Below are positions 1 to 11,350 of a DNA stretch of 64,000 nt, piece by piece; within the stretch, counting starts at the first letter, position 1; the number at the start of each line of letters is the position of its first letter. Both the position numbers and the translations under genes were made by a program. This DNA comes from Stramonita haemastoma. Taxonomy: Eukaryota > Mollusca > Gastropoda > Neogastropoda > Muricidae. The notes beneath the pieces are model-generated. The model ran no database searches, had not been told where the DNA came from, and saw nothing but the letters and a program-made list of their open reading frames with translations. The stretch covers positions 18,673,211 through 18,737,210 of the forward strand of contig CM060329.1 in NCBI GenBank assembly GCA_030674155.1. The letters are read 5' to 3'.

Positions 1-437
1 AAACGCAACATAACATAACTCAACACAGTATACATATCACCAACATAATTATAAAAAAAATAATTTCAAATCATGGCTTTAAACTCTGCCTGCACCTGAC
101 ACACCACAAGACACTGACCAGCATAGCCCTGGGGAAGAAGCCACTCGTTTAACAATAAAACCACAACAAACCAACTGAAATACAGCAAAAGTTCCCCGAG
201 GTAAGCAGACGATTTTCACATGGGGATACCGTATAAATAGCACGCCCACCTTCTAGAAATTATACGTTAGGAAGTACCTCTTTTCTATCCCTCTCTTTGT
301 TTCCGCCGTGTTCGTTTTCATCCTGTTACTTCCCTGTTGTATATTTCTTGCTTTCTGGATCCATTTTCCTGCGTTATTTCATAAAGACTTAAAGAGAACA
401 ATCCTCTCCTACGCCAAAGTTTGCTGTGCTGGGTCTG
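1..437. other. Unassigned AT-rich sequence
   Basis: No coding signature, RNA gene or recognisable repeat is visible. The sequence is AT-rich with scattered A runs. The reading frames crossing it are short and have no recognisable domain. Confidence 0.5.
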
Positions 438-726
438 GCTTAACGTTAAAGTCTGTCCCGAGCCTAGGGCTCATCAGGCCGGTGCTTATCCCGGTTTCTG
501 TGGCGTTAAGCGACTGAGAGTCATAGACTCCCCCCTGGATAGGACGCCAGTCTATCGCAGGGTTAACCCCCAACACAAGGTTGGTACCCCTTTTACACCT
601 GGGTGGGGTGAGAAAATAGCCGTAAAGTGCCTTTTCCAAGGGCACAACGCCATAGCCGAAAGCTGGGATCGAACCCGCAACCTTTAGATTACGAGTCCAA
701 CGCCCTAACCACTAGACTACAGCGGC
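438..726 (-). mobile_element. SINE-A, tRNA-derived, near full length
   Basis: Read on the minus strand, this begins with a tRNA-like pol III promoter. An A-box-like TAGTCTAGTGGTTAGGGCG (about 701-720) is followed by a B box GGTTCGATCCC (665-676). Next comes a conserved-looking central segment resembling GTGCCCTTGGAAAAGGCAC, then a 3' body ending near GGGACAGACTTTAAC. A truncated copy of the 3' body recurs at 29701-29838, which supports a dispersed family. The head plus body layout is typical of metazoan tRNA-derived SINEs, and mobilisation by a LINE is inferred. It is unlikely to be a functional tRNA gene because the cloverleaf continues directly into a long non-tRNA body. Confidence 0.8.
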
Positions 727-840
727 GGCGCTGGGCCTGGCTTTTCAGGTGCTTAACGGCAGCGCAGCCCATTGTGGCTCATAATATAACATACATTAAC
801 AGTGGCTGTCTGAGCGCTCTATGAAGAAGAAGAAGAAGCA
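727..840 (+). repeat. Repeat O, short dispersed element with (GAA)n tail
   Basis: About 110 bases starting GCGCTGGGCCTGGC and ending in a GAAGAAGAA tail. A diverged copy lies inverted at 28075-28190, sharing the CAGGxGCTTAACGGCAGCG core and the GAAGAAG end. The tail at one end and the dispersed copies suggest a SINE-like element. No clear pol III boxes were found in this copy. Confidence 0.6.
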
Positions 841-1189
841 GCAGACGTTAGCTTGAAAACCACAGCAGTCATGAGACTGCATGCAGCATCCCAGAAGAGC
901 AATCCCTGTGATGTGCATGGGTGGTGACATTGTTACGACAATCGATGACATTGGTCACAGTTTGCAGATTAGATTATATGAGCAAACACACACAACCAAC
1001 CCTCACAGCCATAAACATTTCATCTGGGCACATAGACTAAATGATGTATGATACTGAGTAGGGACAGGGAGGGGGGAGTAAGGGAGGAAGAGGGAGAGGT
1101 GGATGGGCATGAGTTCGACTTAATGCTGACAGTATTTAAGCATAGCATTTGGATTATAGACTAAGATTTAGCTTCCAGTTGCAATTGCA
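841..1189. other. Unassigned low-copy sequence
   Basis: No gene, RNA or repeat recognised apart from a short purine-rich patch at about 1061-1100. Confidence 0.4.
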
Positions 1190-1210
1190 CACGCGTGCGC
1201 ACGTACGCGT

Positions 1211-1264
<54 letters not shown>

Positions 1265-1530
1265 TGCACCCACGCACGCACGCGCACCAACACACACTAC
1301 AGCAATACAGCAAGTGCTTTCATGCAGAACAAAGGAAATAATTGAATTAGTGTTTGAAATGGAATAAACAATAGGAAAAAAGAGTTCTCTTTGACGTAGT
1401 GTAATTAACGAAGTGCACTGCCAACCCATGTCTGCTTATATATGTATGATTAAACACAGAGACACACAAACACAGAGAGAGAGAACTGTTTGTGTTTGTG
1501 TGTGTATGTGCGTGAGTGCCTGATTGTGTA

Positions 1531-1605
<75 letters not shown>

Positions 1606-1725
1606 TGTGTGATTGTGTGATTGTGTGTGTGTGTGTATGTGTTCGTGTGTTGTGTGTGTGTGTGTGTGTGTGTGTGGCGCGCGCGCGAGTGCGTGAGCGT
1701 ATGCGTGCGTACACGCGTCTATTAA
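1190..1725. repeat. Microsatellite cluster (CA)n and (GT)n
   Basis: A (CA)n tract at about 1213-1258 has GCAC/ACGC-type flanks. (GT)n tracts follow at about 1543-1604 and 1651-1676, the last ending in a GCGCGCGCG run. The two inverted tract types could pair as a large CA/TG hairpin. Confidence 0.95.
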
Positions 1726-2110
1726 CTTTCTCTCCTGCTGGTGGCAGATTACACGCCGGGAATGGATGCGTCATACCTATTGCATGGCAACTGCTGCCCT
1801 CTTCTAAGAAAACTGGAAGGAGTGTAACCGTGCAAAAGTGGTATTAGAAAGTTTGAAAGTATGTGGAGGGTGTTATGCGTATTGGTACAGGGGATGTGGG
1901 CTGATAGTATCCTCTGAGAGATATGTCGGGGAGGAGGTTGGCATCCACTGTCCACTCCAGGGGCAAGGTTCTATGGAACGAACTCGCGCCTTCAACCACA
2001 GTCAGTTCAGAGTTCCACAATCTTCCATCTTCTCTCCCTGCATCTCCATCCCTGTACCCTTCCTCATTTTTCTTTCTTTTTTGCGTTCCTAGGCTACACC
2101 TCCCATGGGG
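1726..2110 (+). other. Low-copy sequence with possible LINE C-terminal remnant
   Basis: Around 1925-2030 the plus strand can be read as a peptide containing GKVLWNELAPS. This resembles the W-N-x-L-P motif near the C terminus of many non-LTR retrotransposon ORF2 proteins; compare WLWNRLPSQL in the large LINE near 51650. The similarity is short and may be chance. The rest is unassigned. Confidence 0.25.
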
Positions 2111-2458
2111 GGACGGATAGCCTAGTGGTCAGAACATTGCGCTCGCAATTTGACGACCCGGGTTCGAGTCCGGTCGAGGAAATTTTTCTACTGGAGTTAA
2201 CATCAGTGCTGACTCCACTCTCCCCAAAAGTCCTTCGGATGAGACTTTAAACCGAGGCCCCGTGTGCGAAATCACGCAGAACATCTTGCGCACACGTTAA
2301 ATCCTGTTCCGCTTTTCGTAAGAGTAGGCCATCGAGTGCCGGTGGGAACAGATGACAATATTTACAAAACTGCATACACACGGGGACCGGATGAAAAAAA
2401 GCACATGATTGCTTATTCTGTTATCCTCGATATAAAAGAATGAATAAATAAATAAATA
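2111..2458 (+). mobile_element. SINE-B, full length
   Basis: This is the reference copy of the commonest SINE here. The head has an A-box-like GGATAGCCTAGTGGTC (about 2113-2128) and a B box GGGTTCGAGTCC (about 2160-2171). The body contains AGTTAACATCAGTGCTGACT, GATGAGACTTTAAACCGAGG, GCGCACACGTTAAATCCTG and GTAAGAGTAGGCCATCG. The 3' end reads CCGGATGAAAAAAAGC then TATCCTCGATATAAAAGAAT, followed by (AATA)n. That 3' end resembles the 3' terminus of the LINE ending at 52146. At least 13 partial or full copies occur in the window, on both strands. Confidence 0.85.
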
Positions 2459-2488
2459 ATGTTTACCAAATTGTGAGATTTTTATATT

Positions 2489-2862
2489 ATACGAGCGTTT
2501 TTGCCCATCGATAAGGTAGCCACATTCTGACCTCAGGGAGGATGTCTAAACACGACACCCGTGTGCATGCAGGTTTTTTTTTTATAAAATATCTTCCTTG
2601 TCATCCGTTCTTACTGGCACACAATGACCTACTTCTCTGACAATTGGAACAAGTATTTTAGCGTGTGCCCAAGATGTTCTGCATGCGTTCGGAAACAGGT
2701 CCTAGGTTTAAAGTCTCATCCGAAGAAGTTTTGGAGGACTGAAGTCAGTGCTGATGTTTACTCGATCCAGGGTAAAAATCCCCTGGAAGGGGCGACTCTG
2801 GCTCCACACAGGACCTTCAGATCGTGAGCACGAGGCTGCAACCACTAGGCGATCCCCACTCC
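2489..2862 (-). mobile_element. SINE-B' variant with a different 3' end
   Basis: On the minus strand the head and body match SINE-B: a degenerate tRNA-like head near 2800-2862, then the counterparts of the CAGTGCTGACT and GCGCACACG segments. The 3' part differs. It contains GTGTCGTGTTTAGACATCC and ends near GGGCAAAAACGCTCG instead of the LINE-like SINE-B tail. The same alternative end occurs at 32230-32575 and, diverged, at 54835-55225. I infer a subfamily that swapped its 3' end, possibly to use another LINE partner. Confidence 0.7.
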
Positions 2863-3375
2863 ATCCTCCCCCTATATACAGAAAAACCCAAACATCCCAA
2901 CAGGGATCCTTTTCACATACAAAGTCAAGTTAAAAGCACTTTAATCATCCCATAAGGCCAATTACAATACTGACGGTCATGTTGATACGAATCGTAATCG
3001 CAAAAGACAATATTTCAGACACATTCCATACTGTATAATCATCGAAACCTAAATATTTTTGTTACCTTTGTTTTGAACTAGTATCAAAATAAATATGGAC
3101 ACCCAATATTGCTCTATGCATACCTACAATTATCATTTATTTATGACAGGTGCTTGTATCATTTCTTTGAGATTTGAACAAAAGGCTGCTGATCTCCTTA
3201 TCGTTATTTGAACTGCGGGGTGGTTTTGTTTTCCTTGGCGGTGGTAAGGAGTACTGATGGTGCATGTCATTAATCCCGCTGTGGGCTGTTGCCGTGTTGT
3301 GCCGTGATGCGTATCGAGCAGCTGACACAGAAATGACTTATGGTCCGCTTGGGAGTCACACATTTCCCATTAGGA
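2863..3375. other. Unassigned low-copy sequence
   Basis: AT-rich sequence with no recognised domain, RNA gene or repeat. Frames on the minus strand (about 3133-3363) are short and carry no known motif. Confidence 0.4.
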
Positions 3376-3873
3376 AAGCTCGTGCGTGCGCGCACAGACA
3401 CACACGCACGCACGTATGAACGTACGCACGCACGCACATGCACACACAGACACACACATACACGCACGCACGCACACACACACGCACACACGCACAAGCA
3501 CGTAGGCACGCACGCACGCACACACACACGCACGCACGCACACACACGTATCGGCTTATGGGAGAGCTAAGTCCGCGCATAATGCTTACATGTGTTTGCA
3601 TAAACATGCGGGAGAAGGATCACGTACATACACCCACGTTAATGCAAATTTATACGTTAGTATATATACATGAGCATGCACACTCGCACATACACGCATG
3701 CACAGATGGACGCGCACACTTATATAAAAAAATCATATAATATAAAAGCACATAGAAAGAGATACAGATACACAGACAAACAGACACTCACACGTGCACA
3801 ACACACACACATCACCTGTCGTAGGCCCATCTATACACACACGTGCAAGCACATGCACGCACGCACGCACGCA

Positions 3874-3922
<49 letters not shown>

Positions 3923-3925
3923 ACT
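3376..3925. repeat. Interrupted (CA)n / (GCAC)n microsatellite field
   Basis: Alternating CACA and CGCACGCA blocks lie at about 3380-3550 and again at 3835-3920, the latter ending in a pure (CA)n tract. Low-complexity sequence with scattered ATAC and GACA steps lies between. The His/Thr/Arg or Cys/Val reading frames across it reflect the repeat and are not genes. Confidence 0.9.
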
Positions 3926-4850
3926 ACACCATAACCCAGAGGCAAAGCCACATAACAACAAACAAAACCATAAAACGCACCATATACTTAGATGTACGCA
4001 GTTGTTTATTAACCTTGCAATGTAGCAAGATGAAACACAAATATTAACTAACATCCATCTGTAAGGAAAAACAATGTGTGTGGTGTCGTTAAGTGGTCTT
4101 CTTGTCACTATCTGGCTCAATACCTTGAGTTGCTCAAAACTGGTTCAAAAGCCACTAGAAAACATTTTTTAAAATTCTTTAACACATCGATTTTTATCAA
4201 CACTGATGAAGACAGGACCCAAAATAACGGGACTTACAATGGACTAAGGTATTTAATCAATATCTCTTTTTAGCTTTTACTTTGGGTTGTGCTTTCATCT
4301 TTATTTACATTAATCGATGTGCTCGGCAACTAATGAATAATTTCCAGTTACTTTTTGGACAGGATTCACTGAATTAAAAGTCTTTAGCTATCTGGGCGAC
4401 AAGAAACCACTTAATGACGCCCCACACGTGCATACACAACAACCATACCGTACACGTTTTTACCAGTTCGTGAATTACTGGTTAAGATACAGTTCTATAG
4501 TTTGGTATCGCCCCGCTTGGAGAGGCGGGTCTTGCAGTCAACAGTGCTGATCCAAATCTTGGTATAATTAGGTTATCTAATCCTGACCATTTTGTTAACA
4601 TATTCTAGATTTTTGTTTTGTAATCTTAAGAAGATCAAAATGAATTATTGTTTGATTAATGGGTATTCTTTGTCATGTGTACTTATCTATATAAGCGTTA
4701 TGAAGTTCTATTACTTGTTTCAAATAAAGACTGATCGCAAATTGATAAATCATAGTCATACTCTTACATACGGGCACCTTTGCATGCATTCACTTATACA
4801 AACGTGTGTGATACCTGCAAGCGCATCCGTAATCACAGTCGTCTGTGCGT
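3926..4850. other. Unassigned AT-rich sequence
   Basis: About 0.9 kb of AT-rich sequence without recognised domains, RNA genes or repeats shared with the rest of the window. The long plus-strand frame starting near 4592 gets its length only from the microsatellite downstream. Confidence 0.45.
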
Positions 4851-4885
4851 GCACACACACAAACACACACACACACATGCACGCA

Positions 4886-4923
<38 letters not shown>

Positions 4924-4953
4924 TTTTTTAAAATATATATATGCATACATACA

Positions 4954-4986
<33 letters not shown>

Positions 4987-5040
4987 CTATATATCTATGT
5001 ATATATCTATCATACATCATTTATATATTTCATGTATGTT

Positions 5041-5126
<86 letters not shown>

Positions 5127-5145
5127 TACATATATATATATATGC

Positions 5146-5180
<35 letters not shown>

Positions 5181-5258
5181 TATATATATATAATATATAT
5201 AATATATATGTGTGTGTGTGTGTGTGTGTGCTGTGTTGTGTGTGTGTGTGTGTGTGTA
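4851..5258. repeat. Compound microsatellite (CA)n-(AT)n-(ATAC)n-(AT)n-(GT)n
   Basis: (CA)n at about 4855-4880 leads into (TA)n at 4889-4918, (ATAC)n at about 4943-4982 and a long (AT)n at 5044-5122. Further AT/TATA blocks run to about 5208, then (GT)n to 5257. The motif changes are single-base steps, as expected from replication slippage plus point mutation. The (AT)n core should be able to form cruciforms. Confidence 0.95.
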
Positions 5259-5755
5259 GCAAACGAAGAAGATACCCAGAATCAGCATACACACAGCCAG
5301 AGGCTGGCCAGATTCCGTGGGGATGTATCAGTAACAGAGGCCAAGTTAGCAGCAGGCCATGTAGGTCATGTTACTGATGATGGCATAGTCCATTTGTTAC
5401 CTTCCTCCCCACCTAATATACACGCACGCATGCACAGACACACATAAATACACATCTACACGCACACACACATACACACAGACACACAAAAATCACGCGC
5501 GCGCGCCGCGTGCACGATCACACACACAGCCACAGACACACAAAAAATACACACACCGCCTGACCTACCACCCGTCTGTTTAGATAACATTATCATTAAC
5601 TCTTAGCTGTCCATTTTTTCTGCGCTTTGAAGGAAGTGGGGGGGGGGGGGGGGAGGAGCTTAGAAGGGGAAGCTAGGAGGTTGGGGATGGAAACTAATGC
5701 TTACGTGTGTTGTGCTTTAAACAAAAAAATATCGAGGGACTGTAATACCTTTCAA

Positions 5756-5757
<2 letters not shown>
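5259..5757. other. Unassigned sequence with poly-G tract
   Basis: Low-copy sequence with interrupted CA/GCGC simple repeats at about 5420-5560 and an uninterrupted G run at about 5637-5653. No gene recognised. Confidence 0.5.
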
Positions 5758-5997
<240 letters not shown>

Positions 5998-6054
5998 AGC
6001 TCCTACTTAAAATCCGTTTACACAAACTTATCATTTCCGGCTTCTCTGTGTATC

Positions 6055-6423
6055 TGTCTTGTCTGTCTGTCTGTCTGTATGTGTGTGTGCTCAGTATAGC
6101 TCTACGTCTTTTGAGAGGCGGTGGAAAGGAAACACCAGTTTACTTGTGTTAGAGCTGGGCATGACAATTATCTCCAGATACATCATCAAGACAATTAACA
6201 TCATCATTCCTCTCTCTCTCCCTCTGTCTCTCTCTCATACACACATACACACAAGCACGCACACACACATGCATATATTATCTGTGCGCGCGCATGCGTG
6301 CGTGTGTTTGTGTGTGTGTGTGTGTGTGCACGCGCGCGTGCGCGTGCGCGCGTGTGTATATGAAAGCCAATATCAATTTTTTTCCAGACGTTACACTGAA
6401 TAAGCAATGCATTTACTTTTTTA

Positions 6424-6512
<89 letters not shown>

Positions 6513-6570
6513 TGCACGCGCACACGCGTGTGTGGTTGTATTTTTGTGTGTGCGCACGCTCGTATAGGTG
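6055..6570. repeat. Cluster of (TCTG)n, CT, CA and (GT)n repeats
   Basis: Short (TCTG)n at 6059-6078, CT-rich at about 6208-6236, GCGC/GTGT blocks at 6285-6358 and a long pure (GT)n at 6426-6511. A copy of GCGC-rich alternating purine/pyrimidine follows. Alternating tracts of this kind can adopt Z-DNA. Confidence 0.93.
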
Positions 6571-7114
6571 GGTAAGTTTGCACTCGGAAATGTGTTTACT
6601 CACGTGCATATGTATGGCCATGCACACATGAAACAAGAGTGCAGCCAAGATACGACTTTGTATGAAAGTTAGAATCATTGAAACTGCGCATGCAAGGCAT
6701 CAACTTTAATCTAATAAAAGCAAGATAACCTCAATAGAAAAATACATCAAAAATGCTAGACAGAAAACCCACAAGGCAAGAGCATGCCCCAGAATATGAT
6801 AAAGTGCAGGGTGTACTCCACACTCCAAATGAGTTGTTAAAACCTAATACATGGTCTAGGGTTCTTCATCTCTCAGCGGTAATGAAATACTGTTTCCATT
6901 CCACGTTAAGTATGGGCTGGCGAGGAGAGGACTGTAAAACTTCTTCTGTAGCTCTGGGGAGTGTCGTTGAAGGAAGTTGTTTGTGCAGTTTGTCTGTATG
7001 GCATGTTTGACATGACAGGCAGAAAAATCTTCAACCCAATGAAAATTTGGCAGTTTTACCATGGTTTTATCAATGTTCTTTTTTTCAAGTAGAAGATGGG
7101 GGGTTACACAACGG

Positions 7115-7116
<2 letters not shown>
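6571..7116. other. Unassigned low-copy sequence
   Basis: No recognised gene, RNA or repeat. Reading frames on both strands are under 90 codons and have no recognisable domain. Confidence 0.4.
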
Positions 7117-7179
<63 letters not shown>

Positions 7180-7260
7180 GTGTGTGTGTGTGTGTGTGTG
7201 TGCCTGCGTGCGTACGTGTGTGTGTGTGTTTGTCAGTTTGTGTGCGTATCTGTGTGTGTG
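7117..7260. repeat. (GT)n microsatellite
   Basis: A long (GT)n tract, interrupted once by a TGTTGTG step near 7179, grades into GCGT/GTGC repeats. Confidence 0.96.
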
Positions 7261-7734
7261 ATGTTAATGCATGTGCCTACGTATACGCCTGCAAGTGAAA
7301 GAGTGATCCATGCATGCCTGCACGAGTATGTATACATGTGTGAGTGCATGCATGCGTTTGTGATTTTGTACGCTCGCGTAATTGTAATACCAGGAAGAGG
7401 AAGCAGTCTGAAGACCCCTTTAGCACTGAAAGATAGACATGTTTACAGGGGACACACATCCAGACAACAAAATAAACAAGACAGCATGCAGCGATGGCAG
7501 AACCCCTAATCTGACAAGCTAGAAACCAGAAACCAGCGTGTCTGCTGTAAACTATAACTATCTGTACTCCTAAACTGTAACTATCTGAACTCCAAACTTT
7601 ATATCATTTCTTAAAGCATGCTCGTGCATCTCAGCCAAAAATAAAGGTTGGGTCGGGGGAAGGGGAGGGGGGAGTGTTTTGTGTTTAGTTTTCGTTGTTT
7701 TGGAATTTTCTTTCTTGCTGTCGCGTCTTCTGTT
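7261..7734. other. Unassigned sequence with GT-rich start
   Basis: Alternating GTGC/CATG-rich sequence to about 7375, then low-copy sequence. A G-rich patch lies at about 7650-7675. No gene recognised. Confidence 0.4.
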
Positions 7735-7940
7735 ACCTCCATTTTTTGCTGTTCCCATCCCGCTCATTTCGATATTTCCACTCCAGCCATACCCAGATTT
7801 ATTTTGTGCCACCCTCAGGGTCAGAGGTCCATAGGGAGGTTATCGATGTCACCCCGCAGCTGGGTCTCCAGCCAGAGGGCTCTCCACTGATTCTGGATCA
7901 CTTTGGCGGCGTTCAGTTGTGGTGCCTGTTTTGAGCAGGA
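7735..7940 (+). repeat. Module D of dispersed composite repeat, copy 1
   Basis: Shares an ordered series of short blocks with 43525-43740: TGCTGTTCCCA, then TCAGAxGT with GAxGxTxATC, then AGCCAGAGGG, TGGxTCACTTTGG, and CTGTTTTGAGC. Divergence is high but the order and spacing are kept over about 200 bases. No coding potential is evident. Function unknown. Confidence 0.6.
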
Positions 7941-8277
7941 CACCATCTGCTAAGCCCCCTCCTTGCGACAACGATCGCTTTATACAGACTGAATGAGATG
8001 CCTGCCCACCCAGGGTGATGACCACAAAAGACCCCCCAGCCCCAAAGGCTTTGACACAAACTCAACATGGACAAAGAAGTGTATGGGGGGAACCAAAACT
8101 CTGACCACTATGAGACCAGAGCAATTGAGGCCGCCAAATCAGTGACAGTTTTCTTTCACTGCATGATGATCAATGGTGATAAGGATGATGTAATTCATGA
8201 GACTGCTGTGGAACTGAAAGTACTTTGAGACTACTTGACAGGGTTGTACTCAACAGTAACTATTATGATATATCCCG
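7941..8277. other. Unassigned low-copy sequence
   Basis: No recognised gene, RNA or repeat. Confidence 0.35.
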
Positions 8278-8527
8278 GTGTTAATTAACCGGACCCGAGT
8301 AATATAGACACCTGCAGTGTTGGTCATGTGATTTGAGCAATACCCTCGAAAAGGCATCCACAATGTGGATAAAGCTAGGCGATAAAGTTTCAATCTTCTG
8401 ATGAGCCAATAGCAAACTCACTCTGGGTAGCAGCCTCCGGGGTTGGAACATTTCTTTGACCATGGGACTCAAACCAGCAACTTTTCGACCCGTAACCCGA
8501 GGCACTAACCACTGCACCATGACAGTT
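8278..8527 (-). mobile_element. SINE-K, tRNA-derived
   Basis: On the minus strand, an A-box-like TGGTGCAGTGGTTAGTGCC (about 8505-8525) and a B-box-like GGTTTGAGTCCC (about 8460-8472) form a tRNA-like head. A body of about 180 bases follows, ending near GGTCCGGTTAATTAACACC. No second copy was seen in the window, so the family assignment rests on promoter architecture. A degraded tRNA pseudogene is the alternative. Confidence 0.6.
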
Positions 8528-8820
8528 GGCAAAACGTTCTCTTTTCTGTCCTATTTCAAGTACACCTGCGTTTTAATAAAACTCAATAAATAACCGCCTC
8601 ACAGAGAATATCGTTGATAGATGTTGCTCGCGCGGTGTGCTATAACTTCGAAGTTTCGCTTCAAAAGCATAAAGTCATCACACACTGCTGGAACTTTCCC
8701 CCTCGTTTTTTTTGTGTGTGTGTGGCGGGAGGGGGAAGGGGGGGGGGGGGGTGTAGGATGGCTGGGGGTGAGAAAAGCGGCCTTACTACAGGCAGGGTAC
8801 AGAATTATGTAAAACTATTT
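8528..8820. other. Unassigned sequence with poly-G tract
   Basis: No gene recognised. An uninterrupted G run lies at about 8737-8751 within a G-rich patch. Confidence 0.4.
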
Positions 8821-8882
8821 GTGGCGTGGAGTGGTGTGTGTGTATGTGTGTGTTTGTGAATGCGTCCGTGTGTGTATTTGAG

Positions 8883-8920
<38 letters not shown>

Positions 8921-9060
8921 GTGTGTGTGTGCGTGCGCCCCCCTGTGTCTGTGTATAAGTGTGTATGTGTGCGTGTGTATGAGCCTGTATATGTGTATGC
9001 ATGCGGAAGTATGTGTGTGCGCGAGTGCGCACGCAGGCTCGTGCATGTGTACATGTGTGC
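8821..9060. repeat. GT-rich and (GA)n microsatellite cluster
   Basis: Interrupted GTGT sequence surrounds a pure (GA)n at 8888-8918, then GTGTGC-type repeats to about 9058. Confidence 0.92.
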
Positions 9061-9416
9061 ACTTTCGCTGGAATCAAACTCACGGAAAAGGATACTAATC
9101 TCGACAATGATGCAAGATCCTGCCATGAACACAACACTATTGCGTGGAGGTTGTCATGTCAGCCAGTCTGTGACTCACACAGTAAACTTTTGCCAGCAGA
9201 AGGATGTGTTGACTGAGGGGAACAGTGCATTATTCTCCGCACATCTGTTGTGATGGGAATTTAATTTCATGCGAAGTAGGCTTGAGGATACCGCGGCCTC
9301 TCAGGGGAAGTAGATGCGCTGAGATTCCACACAACGTTCCCTATCACCTTGAGACACGAACTGCACACTGTGTGTACAATTATTTTCTTCCTGGTATAAC
9401 ATCCTTTACACAGTGT
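9061..9416. other. Unassigned low-copy sequence
   Basis: No recognised gene, RNA or repeat. Confidence 0.35.
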
Positions 9417-9572
<156 letters not shown>

Positions 9573-9719
9573 TATATACATAAACCCAAACAGACGAAAT
9601 ACCAACCGCAGCTGTAGCATATGCACATGAACACCCCTACCCCCCCCCTCTCCCCATCCTTCTAGAAGCATAACTATTTCAGGACTTCCCATAAATCATC
9701 TTTCATCTATGAAGATTCT

Positions 9720-9723
<4 letters not shown>

Positions 9724-9806
<83 letters not shown>

Positions 9807-9812
9807 ACACAC
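9724..9812. repeat. (CA)n microsatellite
   Basis: Pure (CA)n from 9726 to about 9800, with a short ATAC interruption near the end. Confidence 0.97.
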
Positions 9813-10282
9813 TACACAACGACAATTTTATTAACCTCAACTTCAATACAGCGCGAGGACAACACGGTTCAAACAACCGCCACCTGGCAACAGCGACGAA
9901 TATCTAGGTTATCAGAGCAAGCATCACGATCACTGTCAATTACTCTCGGCGGCAAATCTGACCTTAAACAAAGGGGTGGAAGGAATATGTCAACTAGCTG
10001 ACTGACACCTTGCCTAGCAGCAGCCACCAGAAGTACTACTACATGTGTCAACATCACTAACCTGCAGCTATTTTCAGTTCCTCTGCATGTCGACGACGTA
10101 CGAAAGAAAAAAAAACTGAAAGGAGAGAGAGAAAAAAAAGACAAAACAAAAAGCAAAACAAAAAAGAACTTCCCATTAAAAATCAGTAGACTTTTTTTTT
10201 TCTTCAAATGTCATGCCAAGCTGACATTGGTGTCGCGTTCGGGCCAGCGCGCGCGCGTAACATTTCAACAGATGACACCATT

Positions 10283-10283
<1 letters not shown>
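9813..10283. other. Unassigned sequence
   Basis: Low-copy sequence, with A-rich and T-rich homopolymer patches at about 10105-10200. No gene recognised. Confidence 0.4.

Positions 10284-10360
<77 letters not shown>
10284..10360. repeat. (CT)n tract at the 5' junction of a SINE-B copy
   Basis: A pure (CT)n tract abuts the truncated SINE-B at 10361. A shorter CT-rich tract (10600-10620) lies at the SINE's 3' end, so the SINE is embedded in CT sequence. Confidence 0.97.
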
Positions 10361-10363
<3 letters not shown>

Positions 10364-10598
10364 AGTCCTTTGGATGAGACTTTAAACCGAGGCCCCGTGA
10401 GCGAACGCACGCAGAATACCTTGCGCACACGTTAAATTCTGTTCCGCTTTTCGTAAGAGTAGGCCATCGTGTGCCGGTGGGAACAGATTACATCGACAAA
10501 ACTGCACACACACGGGGACTGGATGTAAAAAAAGCACAAAAGTGCTTATTCCATTATCCTCGATATAAAAGAATCAATCAATCTATCAATCAATCAAT
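10361..10598 (+). mobile_element. SINE-B, 5'-truncated, flanked by CT tracts
   Basis: Starts AAAAGTCCTTTGGATGAGAC and continues colinearly with SINE-B to the tail GATATAAAAGAAT and (CAAT)n. The tRNA-like head is missing. In the full-length copy the equivalent point is preceded by ACTCTCCCC, so the junction lies at an internal CT-rich motif of the SINE. This suggests microhomology joining to a (CT)n target or expansion from that motif. CT sequence lies at both ends, on the sense strand. Confidence 0.85.
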
Positions 10599-10715
10599 TT
10601 CTCTCTCTCCCTCTCTCTGTCATATTAGCTTTGTTCATGATTATATGTATTCTTATTTCAGAAAGGGCTATGACCTTTAAATCTGAATAAACTATCCTGT
10701 ACAAACATTACTCTG

Positions 10716-10856
<141 letters not shown>

Positions 10857-11164
10857 TGTCAAAGACAAGTTCGCGTGCAGGGAAAACCTTGAAGGTAAAG
10901 GACTGGGTGGTACCAGATGAGGTGTTTAATGGGAAGGTCGATTTCTGTGAAGGCGGTGATCCATCCTGCCTACGCTCCAACGATGCCAGACTGCTGCTGC
11001 TGCTGCTTGTCGCTCTCAAATGTCGTGCATACTGCACCACTGGTGGCTGATTTCTTCTCAATGGATCCAGTTTCTCTGAGCACTGACTGAAGAGTGTGAC
11101 TGGAGTTCTTACGTTCGTTCAAGGCAGTGATGTTCAGAAAGTTGTCTTTGGTGTGTAGCTAACG
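10857..11164. other. Unassigned sequence with a short (CTG)n
   Basis: Low-copy sequence containing a CTGCTGCTGCTGCTG run at about 10990-11007. No gene recognised. Confidence 0.4.
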
Positions 11165-11350
11165 AAGAAAGTGCTCACGATTTGCTGACCTGGGTTCAAA
11201 TCCCGTTCAATGGGATTTGGGGGGGGTCCTTGGAGGAAACATCAGTGCTGACTCCTTTTCCCCAAAAAGTCCTTCGGAGGAGACTGTAAACTGAGGTCCC
11301 GTGCACCTGTCAAAATCTGTTTCACTTTTCGAAAGAGTAGGTTTTTTGTG
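11165..11350 (+). mobile_element. SINE-B, degenerate internal fragment
   Basis: Retains a B-box-like GGGTTCAAATCCC (about 11191-11203), ACATCAGTGCTGACTCC, AGTCCTTCGGAGGAGACT and a shortened version of the GTTTCACTTTTCGAAAGAGT segment. Internal deletions and loss of the 3' tail indicate an old copy. Confidence 0.7.

Noticed and set aside
2111..2185. Possible functional tRNA gene (also at 16929, 62245-62306, 665-720 and 8460-8525)
   Set aside because: A and B boxes are present, but the sequence continues into dispersed-repeat bodies, the acceptor stem is not evident, and the same heads recur with the same bodies. They are SINE promoters.
4592..5377. 261-codon plus-strand frame
   Set aside because: Most of its length is Tyr-Ile/His-Thr/Cys-Val from (AT)n, (ATAC)n and (GT)n. 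The non-repeat start has no recognisable domain.
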